Assembly: GCA_019420305.1 (NCBI GenBank)
Contig: JAHZHL010000003.1
Span: 1 to 64,000 of the forward strand
DNA length: 64,000 bases
Direction: 5' to 3'
DNA from: Bacillota bacterium
GTDB lineage: Bacteria > Bacillota > Clostridia > Peptostreptococcales > Anaerovoracaceae
Position numbers and translations under genes: made by a program. Positions 42,217 to 51,091 of the stretch are shown here, one piece after another. The notes below the pieces were generated by a model. The model was given only the letters and a program-made list of their open reading frames with translations, had not been told where the DNA came from and searched no databases. How positions within the stretch are numbered: position 1 is the stretch's first letter; every line of letters starts with the position of its first letter.

Positions 42217-43483
42217 TTCGTTTCAATTCCTCCAGATACTTTTTAAAGGATGCTTCGGTGCCGTTGTTTGTCGGCGTATAATACCGCACGTCCCGGCGGT
42301 ACAGGTTATCCGGCAGATACTGCTGTGTCACATAGCCGCCGTAATCGTGCGGATATTTGTAGTCAAGACCGTGTCCCCTTTCTGCCGCTCCGCTGTAATG
42401 GGCATCCTTCAGATGAGTCGGCACATCGTCAATTTTTTGGGTTCTCAGATCTTCTTTCGCCCGGGTCAGCGCCATGTACGCTGTATTGGACTTGGGGCAG
42501 GAAGCCATCAGTACAACCGCCTGGGCCAGATTAATCTGGGCCTCCGGAAGTCCCACCATAAGAGCGGCCTGTACGCAGGAATTTACAATGGTAATCGCAT
42601 TGGGATAAGCCATTCCCACATCTTCGCTGGCCATCACAAGGAGGCGTCTGCCGATCATCTGCAGATCCCCGCCGCCCTCCAGCAGTCTTGCCAGATAATG
42701 AACCGCCGCGTCCGGATCACTGCCTCGCACGGATTTCTGCAAGGCGGAAAGCAGATTATACTTGTCCTCGCTCTTATCGTAAAAGGTTGTCTGTCTCTGC
42801 ATAGCTTCTCCGACAATCCGCTTGTCCAGCACCTGGCCGCGCTGCAGATTGTCCGCAATAAAACCCAATGTATCCAGCGCCACCCTGGCATCGCCTCCGC
42901 TCATATCCGCCAAAAGGCGCAGCGCGTCCTCTTCATAGGAAATCCCCCACTCCGCCAGACCCCGTCTGGAATCGTTCAGCGTCCGCCGGAGAAGCTCCAG
43001 GATTTCGCCTGTCTGCAGCCTCCGAAATTCATAAATATTCCGAACCCTGCTTAGAATTGCGTTGTTGACCGCAAAATAAGGGTTTTCTGTCGTACTGCCG
43101 ATGAAACGGATTACGCCTTCTTCCAGAGCCTTCAGCAGGGAATCCTGCTGAAGCTTGTTCCACCTGTGGAACTCATCCACATATACATATGTCGTTTCTT
43201 TCATCAGTCCGAAGAACCGCGTTTTTGCGTTTTCCAATATTGCTTTCAGCTCTTTGGTTCCTGTGGAGGAAGCATTGATCTCTATAAAATCCGCATCCAT
43301 TTCTTTCGCTGTAATTCTCGCGAGAGTGGTCTTCCCTGTGCCGGAAGGCCCGAAAAAAATCGCGGAGTCGAACGTCTTATTTTTAATTGCATTATACAGA
43401 AGCGATCCTTTGTACATAAAATGAGTCTGTCCCACAAACTCATCCAGGTTGTCCGGCCGCATTCTTGTCGATAAAGGTACCAT
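42191..43483 (-). CDS. rarA: Replication-associated recombination protein A (RarA/MgsA)
   Basis: RarA is a AAA+ ATPase related to clamp loaders that acts at stalled replication forks. The 430-residue product has the N-terminal LSTRMRPDNLDEFVGQ, Walker A GPSGTGKTTLARI, Walker B TYVYVDEFHRWNK, sensor STTENPYFA, and the C-terminal tetramerisation region with EDVGMAYPNA and YKYPHDYGGY. The Walker B box reads DEFH rather than the commoner DEIH. It overlaps the ispH-rpsA start and lies 16 bases after the SPOR-domain gene. Confidence 0.96.
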   Translation of the reverse strand: MVPLSTRMRPDNLDEFVGQTHFMYKGSLLYNAIKNKTFDSAIFFGPSGTGKTTLARITAKEMDADFIEINASSTGTKELKAILENAKTRFFGLMKETTYVYVDEFHRWNKLQQDSLLKALEEGVIRFIGSTTENPYFAVNNAILSRVRNIYEFRRLQTGEILELLRRTLNDSRRGLAEWGISYEEDALRLLADMSGGDARVALDTLGFIADNLQRGQVLDKRIVGEAMQRQTTFYDKSEDKYNLLSALQKSVRGSDPDAAVHYLARLLEGGGDLQMIGRRLLVMASEDVGMAYPNAITIVNSCVQAALMVGLPEAQINLAQAVVLMASCPKSNTAYMALTRAKEDLRTQKIDDVPTHLKDAHYSGAAERGHGLDYKYPHDYGGYVTQQYLPDNLYRRDVRYYTPTNNGTEASFKKYLEELKRIDERNHKG

Positions 43484-43499
43484 AAATCACTCTCCAGCG

Positions 43500-44060
43500 T
43501 TATTCTTCTATTTCTGTCACAAATGCGCCCAGCGAAGCATCCATTCCGTTCAGTTCGGTCTTTGCTTTTTCCTTTGTATTGAACAGTCTGCTGATCACCT
43601 TATACGCGCCGTCTTTTTCCACGATCTCGGCAGCAACCCCCGATTGTTTCAGCTGAGCCACACTGTTTTCCGCCGCGGCTTTTGTCGAATAGCTTCCAAA
43701 CTGAATCGCATACCCGGAAGTTTTCTTCAATTCCGCCTGTTCCTCAAGCACTCCCGCGGAAACCGCGGTCTGGACCGTTTTCTCTGACGATTCCGCGCTC
43801 TCCGTTTCTGTGCCGCCTTCTGTTTCCGCCGCCTTTTCAGACGTTTTTGAGGATTCCTCTACTGCTGTCTCAGAGCCTTTCTCCTGAAAAATGCTCAGAC
43901 TGGCCGGCTCATATCCCAGAATCGGGTATACAACGTATTTCGCGGTCAGATAACCTGCGCAGATCGCCAAACCTATTATAACAATAACAGGCACAAAATT
44001 CACCTGTATTTTTCTCCCTCTGTAAGCAGACGGTCTTCTCTTCGTTCTTCTCCGGTTCAT
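43500..44060 (-). CDS. Membrane-anchored SPOR-domain protein
   Basis: The 186-residue protein has a basic N terminus (NRRRTKRRPSAYRGRK), one membrane helix (about residues 25-45, FVPVIVIIGLAICAGYLTA), a low-complexity Glu/Ser/Thr-rich spacer (about 60-110) and a C-terminal SPOR domain (about 115-186, starting SGYAIQFGSYSTKAAAENSV). SPOR domains bind denuded peptidoglycan glycan at septa or spore walls, so a role in cell division or cortex processing is likely. The start at 44060 follows GGGAG; the open frame begins 23 codons earlier without support. Confidence 0.85.
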   Translation of the reverse strand: MNRRRTKRRPSAYRGRKIQVNFVPVIVIIGLAICAGYLTAKYVVYPILGYEPASLSIFQEKGSETAVEESSKTSEKAAETEGGTETESAESSEKTVQTAVSAGVLEEQAELKKTSGYAIQFGSYSTKAAAENSVAQLKQSGVAAEIVEKDGAYKVISRLFNTKEKAKTELNGMDASLGAFVTEIEE

Positions 44061-44148
44061 TTCACTCCCTCTTTTCCTCATAACGCTTTGTACATATTTA
44101 TTAGACAGGGAAAGAAAATAGACCAACAAGCCTCACAAAATCAGGGAG

Positions 44149-44192
44149 AAAAAAGCAAGAACCGTTTTCTGACAGCTCCTGCTCGCTTTTTT
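44149..44192 (-). terminator. Terminator of the amino-acid permease operon
   Basis: A stem of 11 bp (44149-44159 with 44182-44192, one G-T pair) with A/T-rich ends reads on the minus strand into CTTTTTTCTCCC. Its upper arm touches the permease stop codon. Confidence 0.75.
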
Positions 44193-45859
44193 TAATCGCA
44201 CAGTTTATTCTCTTCGCATTCAATCTTTCGCCCTACGAGCATCAGGACTGCGCCTGCCGCCACAGCCACCAGTCCTCCCCATTTCAGCACTTCCAGGATC
44301 TGTGGTATCGAATTTGAGAACATGTCATAATCGCTCGGTTCCCACTCTCCCCAGGTGATTTCGTACCAGCGCAGCCAAAACTGCCCCAGGAAGGAGAACG
44401 CTCCCGCAATTATGAGATAAAGCCCGATCCTTATCGTATCTCCAAACGCCAGCTTTGTTTTTCTGTTGAGCGGATATTGTTCCGGAGCGTTTTTTGCCAT
44501 TCCGCCGTACAGCTTTTTGAAAAAGATATAAGCAAGCGGTCCCGTGCTGATGGCAATCAGGCCCATGCACAGATAATCCGTACCGTTTACAAGCAGCGCT
44601 ATGACCGCAATCAGGATCGGCGCGCCGGTAAAGAAAGCCAGCCCCGCCTTTCCTCCCGGCATTACGTAGAGACCTTTTGCTTTTCGTTCTTCCACCGGAA
44701 TCTTTTTCCTCAGCTTGAGTACCGACAAAGGGAGAATAATATACAGTGCAAGCATAAATACAACTTCCGCGCTGACCAGCGTGGTAAAATCGGACTGTGC
44801 CAAAATGAGGGTTACAACCGCCAGCGACAGAATCCCTACATAAGGAACCCCTCTTTTTTTGCTTACCTTTACCAGTATTTTCGGACAGAGGTTATCATCT
44901 GCCAGCACAAAGAACCCTCTGGATCCGGATGCCAGATAAGTGTTAAAAATCGCGCATTGGGAAACAATGGCTATGACAAGGAAGATATAGCCCCAGGCCT
45001 GACCCAGGTGCGCGGTCAGTACGGTGGCATATCCGACGGCGCTACCGGAAAATCCTCCGTCTGTCGCCCAGTTTTCCCAGCTTCCCGCCGGAAGGCACGC
45101 CAATCCCGCCAGCGTAGGAAGTACATATGTAAGCGCGACCAGAGGCATCGCGATCATAAGTCCCTTTGGAATCACCTGGGGATTTGTTACCTCTCCTGCC
45201 ATATTGGAAATACACTCATATCCGCAGTACATCCACACACAGATGCAGATTCCGCCTCCGATCCCGTCGATCAGCGAATATCCCTGAGGCATAACCGGAT
45301 CCATCGGGTTTGTCTGCCAGTTTAAAAGCCCTACAATCGTAACCAGAGTAAACGCGAGTACAATTAGAATCGAAAGAATTGTGCTGACCCGCCCGACTTC
45401 TTTCAGCCCCATCAGGTTAATCACCGTAAAAATCAGGATCATTCCTATTTTCAGCACGTGTACCGCTGCTGTCGACATCGGAATCATCTGCGTCACATAC
45501 CCCGCGACCAGCGCGACATATACGCCATTTGTAATATAGGTGGAAACCGTTCCCCACCATCCTGCCTGGAACCCCCAAAATTCACCGAATGCTTCTTTCG
45601 CCCAGACATACACGCCTCCCTCTGAAGGGAGGACAGAACCCAGTTCCGCCACCAGGTTGCTGATCGGATAGGCCCATACAATCGGAAATGCCACCAGAAG
45701 GATCAACGTCATTCCCGCACCGGCTTCCGGGATCATCTCCTCAATTCCAAAGGCGCCGGCCGCCACCAGACAATATAGCATGAAAACAATGCCCGAAACC
45801 CGAATATCATACTTTTTCAGTCCCGCGACACCGTGTGTCTGAGGTTGATTTTCTCCCAT
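44192..45859 (-). CDS. Amino acid permease (APC superfamily)
   Basis: The 555-residue integral membrane protein has about twelve to thirteen hydrophobic segments and APC-type features: EEMIPEAGAGMTLILLVAFP in the first helices, the AELGSVLPSEGGVYVWAKEA motif after helix 2, and SGSRGFFVLADDNL. It imports or exchanges an unspecified amino acid or amine; the GABA/glutamate exchanger branch is a possible match. It is 78 bases downstream of a saccharopine-dehydrogenase-like gene on the same strand, which suggests the two handle the same compound. Confidence 0.85.
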   Translation of the reverse strand: MGENQPQTHGVAGLKKYDIRVSGIVFMLYCLVAAGAFGIEEMIPEAGAGMTLILLVAFPIVWAYPISNLVAELGSVLPSEGGVYVWAKEAFGEFWGFQAGWWGTVSTYITNGVYVALVAGYVTQMIPMSTAAVHVLKIGMILIFTVINLMGLKEVGRVSTILSILIVLAFTLVTIVGLLNWQTNPMDPVMPQGYSLIDGIGGGICICVWMYCGYECISNMAGEVTNPQVIPKGLMIAMPLVALTYVLPTLAGLACLPAGSWENWATDGGFSGSAVGYATVLTAHLGQAWGYIFLVIAIVSQCAIFNTYLASGSRGFFVLADDNLCPKILVKVSKKRGVPYVGILSLAVVTLILAQSDFTTLVSAEVVFMLALYIILPLSVLKLRKKIPVEERKAKGLYVMPGGKAGLAFFTGAPILIAVIALLVNGTDYLCMGLIAISTGPLAYIFFKKLYGGMAKNAPEQYPLNRKTKLAFGDTIRIGLYLIIAGAFSFLGQFWLRWYEITWGEWEPSDYDMFSNSIPQILEVLKWGGLVAVAAGAVLMLVGRKIECEENKLCD

Positions 45860-45937
45860 ATCTCATACCTCCTTTAAAAAACGGCCGTAGAGCCGGAGCA
45901 GGCTCCACAGCTTTCATATACAAGCTTTCTTATTGTA

Positions 45938-47251
45938 TTACTTTTTCTTTGCTTTTGCAAAGATTTCCGCCATCATTTTTTTATCCTGCATATTCTTATA
46001 AGGAGAATCCATTTCTACGATACCGTATTCAAACCCCGCTTCCTCCATAATCTGCAGATATGGAATCGGATCAAAGTATTCCGGCGCGAATACTCCTGCG
46101 TCCTTCCAGATCCCTCTGCCTATCAGTTCGATCCCGACAGCCGCTCCAAATCCGGTCTGCGCGACAACCGCCTGCATATTCCATCTTTTCATGGACTCCT
46201 GATTGTCAAACGGCTGATACATGAAAATCTCTCTCTTTTTTCCGTCTTTTGTTCCGATGCAGTGGATTCCCACACACATTTTGCCAACCATTTCATCTCC
46301 GATATCCTTCGGCTGCGGAGCGCAGGCCGCTACTACATCTCTGGGTACTACGCTGGCATCTCCTACTTTTACAGGATCCAGGCTGCGCAGTCCCAGCGCG
46401 GTGATCATTTTCAGCGCCTGCATTAAATTTTCATCCAGGGAAATTTTAAACGTGCATTTTTCCAGTCCGTATTTCTGCAGATACCGCGGCATCAGAACCG
46501 GTTCTTCGTGTTCAATTTTTACCATTGTATTCGGTCCCACTCCCGCCGGCATCTCGAAGACTTCTTCCCCTGCAAAAGGGACGTCCGTTATGTATCCCTT
46601 TTCTTTGTCCCATTCCACATTGGGATTGATACATTCGTCGAGAACCGTCCATACGTTGAATCCGAACGTGATATCATCCTCACCCGCGCCGGGGATTTCT
46701 AGATTGCCTCCGTCTTTCACATGAATTTCTTTCAGTTCGTCAAACAGATATTCTGCCGCGAACTTGGCAAATACATCTACAACGCCGGGATCAATACCTA
46801 GACAGATGCATGCCATATTGCCCTTCTCTCTCCACTGCTCATGCCGATCAAAATTATATTTCGACATCGGTTCAGAAAAGCTTTCTTCCAGCGTTCCGTA
46901 GATCGGCGGATCATACGGTACAGACCAGGTTCCCATGCTTACGTAATCTGCCCCCGCTTCATAAGCGGCGTCAAAAATATTATTCGATACAAATGGGGCT
47001 GCCGCGTCCATCACAAAGTCGCATCCCTGCCTGCGGATCACATCCGCCAGTTCTTCTTTATTTCTCGCGTCCAGCTTCTGAGGCGCAAAGCGGCTGTCAC
47101 CGTTCAAATGCCCGCACACTTCTTCTGCCCGGCTGAAATCATAGTCTCCTACTACGACTTTCTCCAGCCATGCCCCCTTCGGATCTCTCACCTGCAGAAT
47201 ACGCAGAATGGATTCTCCTACCGCGCCTGCGCCTACCAATAACATCTTCAT
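45938..47251 (-). CDS. Saccharopine dehydrogenase-like oxidoreductase
   Basis: The 437-residue cytosolic protein begins with a Rossmann NAD(P)-binding motif (MLLVGAGAVGESILRIL), followed by DFVMDAAAPFVSNNIFDAA and the CLGIDPGVVDVFAKF segment typical of the saccharopine dehydrogenase / LYS9-like superfamily. Relatives catalyse reductive or oxidative condensation of an amine with a keto acid or aldehyde (saccharopine, carboxynorspermidine); which one cannot be told. The frame opens 26 codons earlier, but AAGGAGG precedes the ATG at 47251. It is the first gene ahead of the amino-acid permease. Confidence 0.85.
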   Translation of the reverse strand: MKMLLVGAGAVGESILRILQVRDPKGAWLEKVVVGDYDFSRAEEVCGHLNGDSRFAPQKLDARNKEELADVIRRQGCDFVMDAAAPFVSNNIFDAAYEAGADYVSMGTWSVPYDPPIYGTLEESFSEPMSKYNFDRHEQWREKGNMACICLGIDPGVVDVFAKFAAEYLFDELKEIHVKDGGNLEIPGAGEDDITFGFNVWTVLDECINPNVEWDKEKGYITDVPFAGEEVFEMPAGVGPNTMVKIEHEEPVLMPRYLQKYGLEKCTFKISLDENLMQALKMITALGLRSLDPVKVGDASVVPRDVVAACAPQPKDIGDEMVGKMCVGIHCIGTKDGKKREIFMYQPFDNQESMKRWNMQAVVAQTGFGAAVGIELIGRGIWKDAGVFAPEYFDPIPYLQIMEEAGFEYGIVEMDSPYKNMQDKKMMAEIFAKAKKK

Positions 47252-47346
47252 ACCAGTTCCTCCTTGCTTTTCGCTCGGGTCTCCCCGGGTTCCGCGCAGC
47301 AACATGCAGCGGTCTGCATACTGCAGCACAGTATTGTCTTGTTATT

Positions 47347-47369
47347 TACTAGTGTACCATATTCTAGTA
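47347..47369. promoter_or_regulatory. Inverted repeat over the promoter of the saccharopine-dehydrogenase-like gene
   Basis: TACTAG (47347-47352) and CTAGTA (47364-47369) flank 11 bases that contain, on the minus strand, TGGTACACT, a near-consensus extended -10. The repeat covers the promoter, which suggests a repressor operator. Confidence 0.45.
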
Positions 47370-47454
47370 CGCATGAAAAAGAAAATATACTCGAATAGAA
47401 TAGGAAGATTGCACCGTTCTTTTCTGTTTGTCGAAATTTGTCGATCAAAATTAA

Positions 47455-47482
47455 TTGCAAATTTTTTCCATCGTGTTATACT
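47455..47482 (+). promoter_or_regulatory. Promoter of the Tad operon
   Basis: TTGCAA (47455-47460) and TATACT (47477-47482) are 16 bases apart, 30 bases before the cpaF start. The RBS GAAAGGA is 14 bases from the ATG, longer than usual, with no other start codon between. Confidence 0.6.
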
Positions 47483-47511
47483 ATATTCAAGAAAGGAAAA
47501 ATAAGTAAAAA

Positions 47512-48741
47512 ATGGATAAAAACACTATGTCAAAACACCCCCATGACACGCGCCAAATCACAAAAGACATCCGGCGTATTCTTACCATAAAAGACGAGGA
47601 GCTTACAGATCAGCTTGTCCAGGAAACAATCGAGTCTTATATTCTGAAGGATAAACATCTGATGCAAAGGCACCCGAAAGAGGTGGAGAAGCTGATTGAA
47701 CGGATTTTCTACTCCATGAGACGTGATCTGGATATCCTGCAGCCCTACATCGAAGATGAGAAGGTATCCGAAATTATGGTTAATGGAAAAGATCATGTTT
47801 TTATCGAAAAAAGCGGCGTCATTCAGAAAACGGACACCGGCTTTGAACGTCTGGAAGATCTGGAAGAGCTGATACGGCGGCTGGCCGCGGGAGTGCACAG
47901 GGAGATCAATGAGCTGAATCCGATTGTCGACGCGCGGCTGCCGGACGGTTCCAGAGTAAACGCGGTCTATAAAAACATCGCGCTGAACGGCCCCATTCTT
48001 ACCATTCGTAAATTTCCGCAAAAGGCAATCGATATGGCTGCTTTAATAAAAATGGGGAGCATCACAAAGGAAGCCGCGGACTTTCTGGAAACGCTTGTAA
48101 AGGCAGGATACAACTGTTTTATCAGCGGAGGCACTTCCTCCGGAAAAACAACGTTTCTCAACGTTCTGTCCAACTTTATTCCAAAGGAGGAACGGGTAAT
48201 TCTGATTGAAGATTCCGCGGAACTGCAGATTAAGCAGATTGAGAATCTCGTACGGCTGGAATGCAAGCAGGCAAATGTTCAGCAGAAAGGAAGGGTAACA
48301 ATGGAAGATCTGATCAAAACCAGTCTGAGAATGCGGCCGGATCGCATTATTGTAGGGGAGGTCCGGGGAAAGGAGGTGATGGATATGATACAGGCAATGA
48401 ATACCGGACATGACGGGAGCCTCTCGACGGGCCACGGAAATTCGATCTCCGGTATGCTGCGGCGTCTGGAATCCATGTTTCTGCAGGCGGCAGATTTTCC
48501 TATAGAGGCCATACGCTCGCAAATCGCGGAGGGGATTGATTTGATTATACACCTGGGAAGACTTTCGGACGGAAGCCGCAAAGTTCTGGAAATCACAGAA
48601 ATCAATGGGGTTTCGCAGGGGGAAATACAGACGAATATGCTGTTTCGCTATAGGCCGCTGAAAGGTCTTGTTCGGACCGGGCAACATCTGATACACACAG
48701 AAAAGCTGGAACTCCGGGGTATGGGCGCAAATGGGAATTGA
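47512..48741 (+). CDS. cpaF: Tad pilus assembly ATPase (CpaF/TadA)
   Basis: The 409-residue protein is the secretion-type hexameric ATPase that powers Tad pilus assembly at the cytoplasmic face of the membrane. It shows the N-terminal VSEIMVNGKDHVFIEK segment, Walker A SGGTSSGKTTFLNVL, the Asp box ERVILIEDSAELQI, Walker B RPDRIIVGEVRGKEVMDMI and the His box GHDGSLSTGHGNS. It is the first gene of a tightly packed operon (next gene overlaps by 11 bases). Confidence 0.95.
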   Translation: MDKNTMSKHPHDTRQITKDIRRILTIKDEELTDQLVQETIESYILKDKHLMQRHPKEVEKLIERIFYSMRRDLDILQPYIEDEKVSEIMVNGKDHVFIEKSGVIQKTDTGFERLEDLEELIRRLAAGVHREINELNPIVDARLPDGSRVNAVYKNIALNGPILTIRKFPQKAIDMAALIKMGSITKEAADFLETLVKAGYNCFISGGTSSGKTTFLNVLSNFIPKEERVILIEDSAELQIKQIENLVRLECKQANVQQKGRVTMEDLIKTSLRMRPDRIIVGEVRGKEVMDMIQAMNTGHDGSLSTGHGNSISGMLRRLESMFLQAADFPIEAIRSQIAEGIDLIIHLGRLSDGSRKVLEITEINGVSQGEIQTNMLFRYRPLKGLVRTGQHLIHTEKLELRGMGANGN

Positions 48742-49477
48742 TTATACGCAGTACCGATTATCAAAAAGAGAGGCGATCACGTTTCTTGTGGCAGGGTACA
48801 TCATAATCTTCACAGTACTATTTTTGTTTTACCATAGTATCGCATTTTCCTTGGCAGGAGGATTCCTCTCCTACTTTGCCCTCGGAAGATACAGCCGCTG
48901 GAAGGCGGAAAAAAGGCGTGCTCTTCTTACAACACAGTTTAAAGACCTATTATATTCACTTTCAGCTTCAATCGCGGCAAATATTCAGATTCCAGAGGCT
49001 CTAGAAAGCGGTCTTGAAAGTCTGAGAATGCTCCACGATGAGAACACTCCCCTGATATTGGAATTGAAATATATGGTCAGAAATATAAAAGAAAACAGAG
49101 AAAGTGACATCCATATTCTTCTTGATTTTGCAAAAAGAAGTTACTGTGAAGATATTGATAATTTCGTTCAGGTCTATATGGCCTGCAGAACGACGGGAGG
49201 GAATCTTGAAAAAGTGATCAAAAGCACGACGGAAATCCTTATAGATAAAATAAATATTGAAAGTGAGATCCGTACGCTTACTGCGCAGAAAAAATTTGAA
49301 GGCAATATTATCAGCCTGATGCCGTTTGTAATTCTTCTGTTTCTAAATCTGTTTTCTCCGGATTATCTGGAGCCATTATATACTACTATGTCCGGACGGC
49401 TCATTATGACAGCCGCACTTGCAGGACTCGGGCTGGCCTTTTATATGACGGAACGCCTGACTGACATCGAGGTATAA
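48731..49477 (+). CDS. TadB-like pilus platform protein (type II secretion F domain)
   Basis: The 248-residue membrane protein has two N-terminal hydrophobic segments (about residues 18-55), a cytoplasmic F domain (about 70-185, with DLLYSLSASIAANIQIPEAL and IDNFVQVYMACRTTGGNLEK) and two C-terminal helices. With the next gene product it would form the inner-membrane platform of the Tad pilus. It is somewhat shorter than proteobacterial TadB. Its start overlaps cpaF, and its stop is two bases from the next start. Confidence 0.88.
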   Translation: MGIDYTQYRLSKREAITFLVAGYIIIFTVLFLFYHSIAFSLAGGFLSYFALGRYSRWKAEKRRALLTTQFKDLLYSLSASIAANIQIPEALESGLESLRMLHDENTPLILELKYMVRNIKENRESDIHILLDFAKRSYCEDIDNFVQVYMACRTTGGNLEKVIKSTTEILIDKINIESEIRTLTAQKKFEGNIISLMPFVILLFLNLFSPDYLEPLYTTMSGRLIMTAALAGLGLAFYMTERLTDIEV

Positions 49478-49479
49478 GG

Positions 49480-50541
49480 ATGAAAGGATTACAAACGTTT
49501 GAAAAACACCTTGCAGAGCGATATGAAAAGCTCTACGGGGAAAAAAACTGCAAAAATAGGGTGGAAAAAGAAAAAAAGCATCTGCTGTTAAAATGTATCG
49601 CAATTCTTACGGTTTTGTGCGTCGGCATGCTGTCCGGACTTTCGGAGAGCGCAGAAAATCAGGGATATCTGAAATTTAACCGACAAGGGGAAATTGTTGA
49701 GATTATAAGACCTTCTGAACAGCAGGGTCCGGTTTCCTTTTCTGCCCGGGTAAAAATGGGAACCGGAATCAATGCTGAGGAAAGGGAGATTTTTATAACA
49801 ATCGACCCGCTGGGGAATCCGGAAGTCAGCGAACAGGAAGAACTTTTCCCGAAAAAAACAAAGGAGGAAAAAAACGATGAAGAGTTAAATCAATTAGTCG
49901 CGGGGCTGAACACGGACACCACAAAGGAAAGGGTTCCTCTGCCACAAGAACTGGAAAGCGGGGAGCGCCTTATATGGAAAAGAAACCGCGACTCTAATCT
50001 GGCTATTTACTTTACGATGGCGGTAATCATGCTGTATCTGCTGTACAAAAACCGTTTTTATACCATTGAAAAGGAAGAAAAAAAGGCAAAGGAATCCATC
50101 ATACGTGAGCTTCCAGAATTCATTAATAAAATTGTTCTGCTGATGAATGCCGGTATTGTTCTCCATACAGCCTTTCTGAAGATTATCGATGACTATGATT
50201 TCAGCGGGAAAAAAGACAGCTATTTTTATTCTCAGATGAACCAGATCGGTCGGGCAGTCAGAGAAACAAACGGTTCCCTTTGCCGAGAATTCCAGGAATT
50301 CGCCAAAAGGAGCGGAGTGAAAGAATTAATCCGGATCTCAAATATCATCAGTGACAATTTAAATAAAGGAGCCGACTTGTCAGAAAAACTGCGGCAAGAA
50401 AACAGCCTTCTCTGGTTTGCGAGAAAACAGCAGTCTGAAGAAAAAGGAAGATTGGCAGAAACAAAGCTGACTATGCCGCTGATGATTTTGCTGCTCGTTC
50501 TGATTATGGTGACGATCGCGCCGGCAATGATGGAACTATAA
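49480..50541 (+). CDS. TadC-like pilus platform protein with added extracytoplasmic domain
   Basis: The C-terminal part (about residues 200-353) is a type II secretion F domain (ELPEFINKIVLLMNAGIVLH, then a final helix LTMPLMILLLVLIMVTIAP), as in TadC. The N-terminal part is unusual: a basic start, a membrane helix at about 37-54, a hydrophilic stretch of about 115 residues (55-172) and a second helix at about 173-189. The intervening stretch is predicted to be outside the cell and has a beta-rich pattern (YLKFNRQGEIVEIIRP, then EREIFITIDPLGNPEV). I see no known domain in it. It may link the platform to the wall or the pilus. Confidence 0.82.
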   Translation: MKGLQTFEKHLAERYEKLYGEKNCKNRVEKEKKHLLLKCIAILTVLCVGMLSGLSESAENQGYLKFNRQGEIVEIIRPSEQQGPVSFSARVKMGTGINAEEREIFITIDPLGNPEVSEQEELFPKKTKEEKNDEELNQLVAGLNTDTTKERVPLPQELESGERLIWKRNRDSNLAIYFTMAVIMLYLLYKNRFYTIEKEEKKAKESIIRELPEFINKIVLLMNAGIVLHTAFLKIIDDYDFSGKKDSYFYSQMNQIGRAVRETNGSLCREFQEFAKRSGVKELIRISNIISDNLNKGADLSEKLRQENSLLWFARKQQSEEKGRLAETKLTMPLMILLLVLIMVTIAPAMMEL

Positions 50542-50558
50542 GGGATGGTGATACGATT

Positions 50559-50717
50559 ATGAAAAAAATGAAACTGATCCGCAACAGCAAATGCGGGATG
50601 GAGATGGTACAGGTAGCGATTCTGGTCGCGATAGCCATTGTGCTGGGAATGATCTTTAAAAACGAAATAACCAGCTTTGTAAACAAAACCTTCGAGAATC
50701 TTAACAGTGGATTCTAA
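50559..50717 (+). CDS. Flp1-like type IVb pilin
   Basis: The 52-residue peptide has a short basic leader (MKKMKLIRNSKCG), a predicted cleavage after Gly13, then a hydrophobic stem MEMVQVAILVAIAIVLG and a short tail. This is the plan of the Flp1-like pilins of Gram-positive Tad systems, the main pilus subunit. At +5 of the mature form, where these pilins have Glu, it has Gln18, while a Glu sits at +2. The start follows AGGGATGG and the stop overlaps the next start (TAATG). Confidence 0.85.
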   Translation: MKKMKLIRNSKCGMEMVQVAILVAIAIVLGMIFKNEITSFVNKTFENLNSGF

Positions 50718-51091
50718 TGGATAAAAAAGGGACAACAATGGTTGAGGCGGCGATGATATTTCCTCTGGTTATTCTCACAGTAGCCGCATTGATTTACATC
50801 GCTCAGATCTTTTACCGTCAGACAGAAATAAGGGCTGAAATGCACAAAGCACTGCGCGCGGAAAGTGGGAAAATCTGCGGGACACTTTCTTATCGAGAGC
50901 CTCCAGACCAGCCGTTTCCTATTTATCAGAAAGGACTCAAGGTTTGCAGCTATGGGACACTGGCATTTAAAAAGAAAGGAATACTGGCGGCGGGAGAAAA
51001 GGTGTTTTTTTCTGAGAAATATCTGGACGATGAAAGGGCTTTCATCAGAAAAGCCGACCTTATCCAAAAAAGGAAACAGATAAATGAATAA
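50717..51091 (+). CDS. TadE-like minor pseudopilin
   Basis: The 124-residue protein has a prepilin-like N terminus: KKG, predicted cleavage after Gly5, then TTMVEAAMIFPLVILTVAAL with Glu at +5. The remaining 95 residues are a hydrophilic domain outside the membrane containing two Cys. TadE-like proteins are minor components needed for pilus assembly. Overlaps with both neighbours (1 and 8 bases) show tight coupling. Confidence 0.85.
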   Translation: MDKKGTTMVEAAMIFPLVILTVAALIYIAQIFYRQTEIRAEMHKALRAESGKICGTLSYREPPDQPFPIYQKGLKVCSYGTLAFKKKGILAAGEKVFFSEKYLDDERAFIRKADLIQKRKQINE

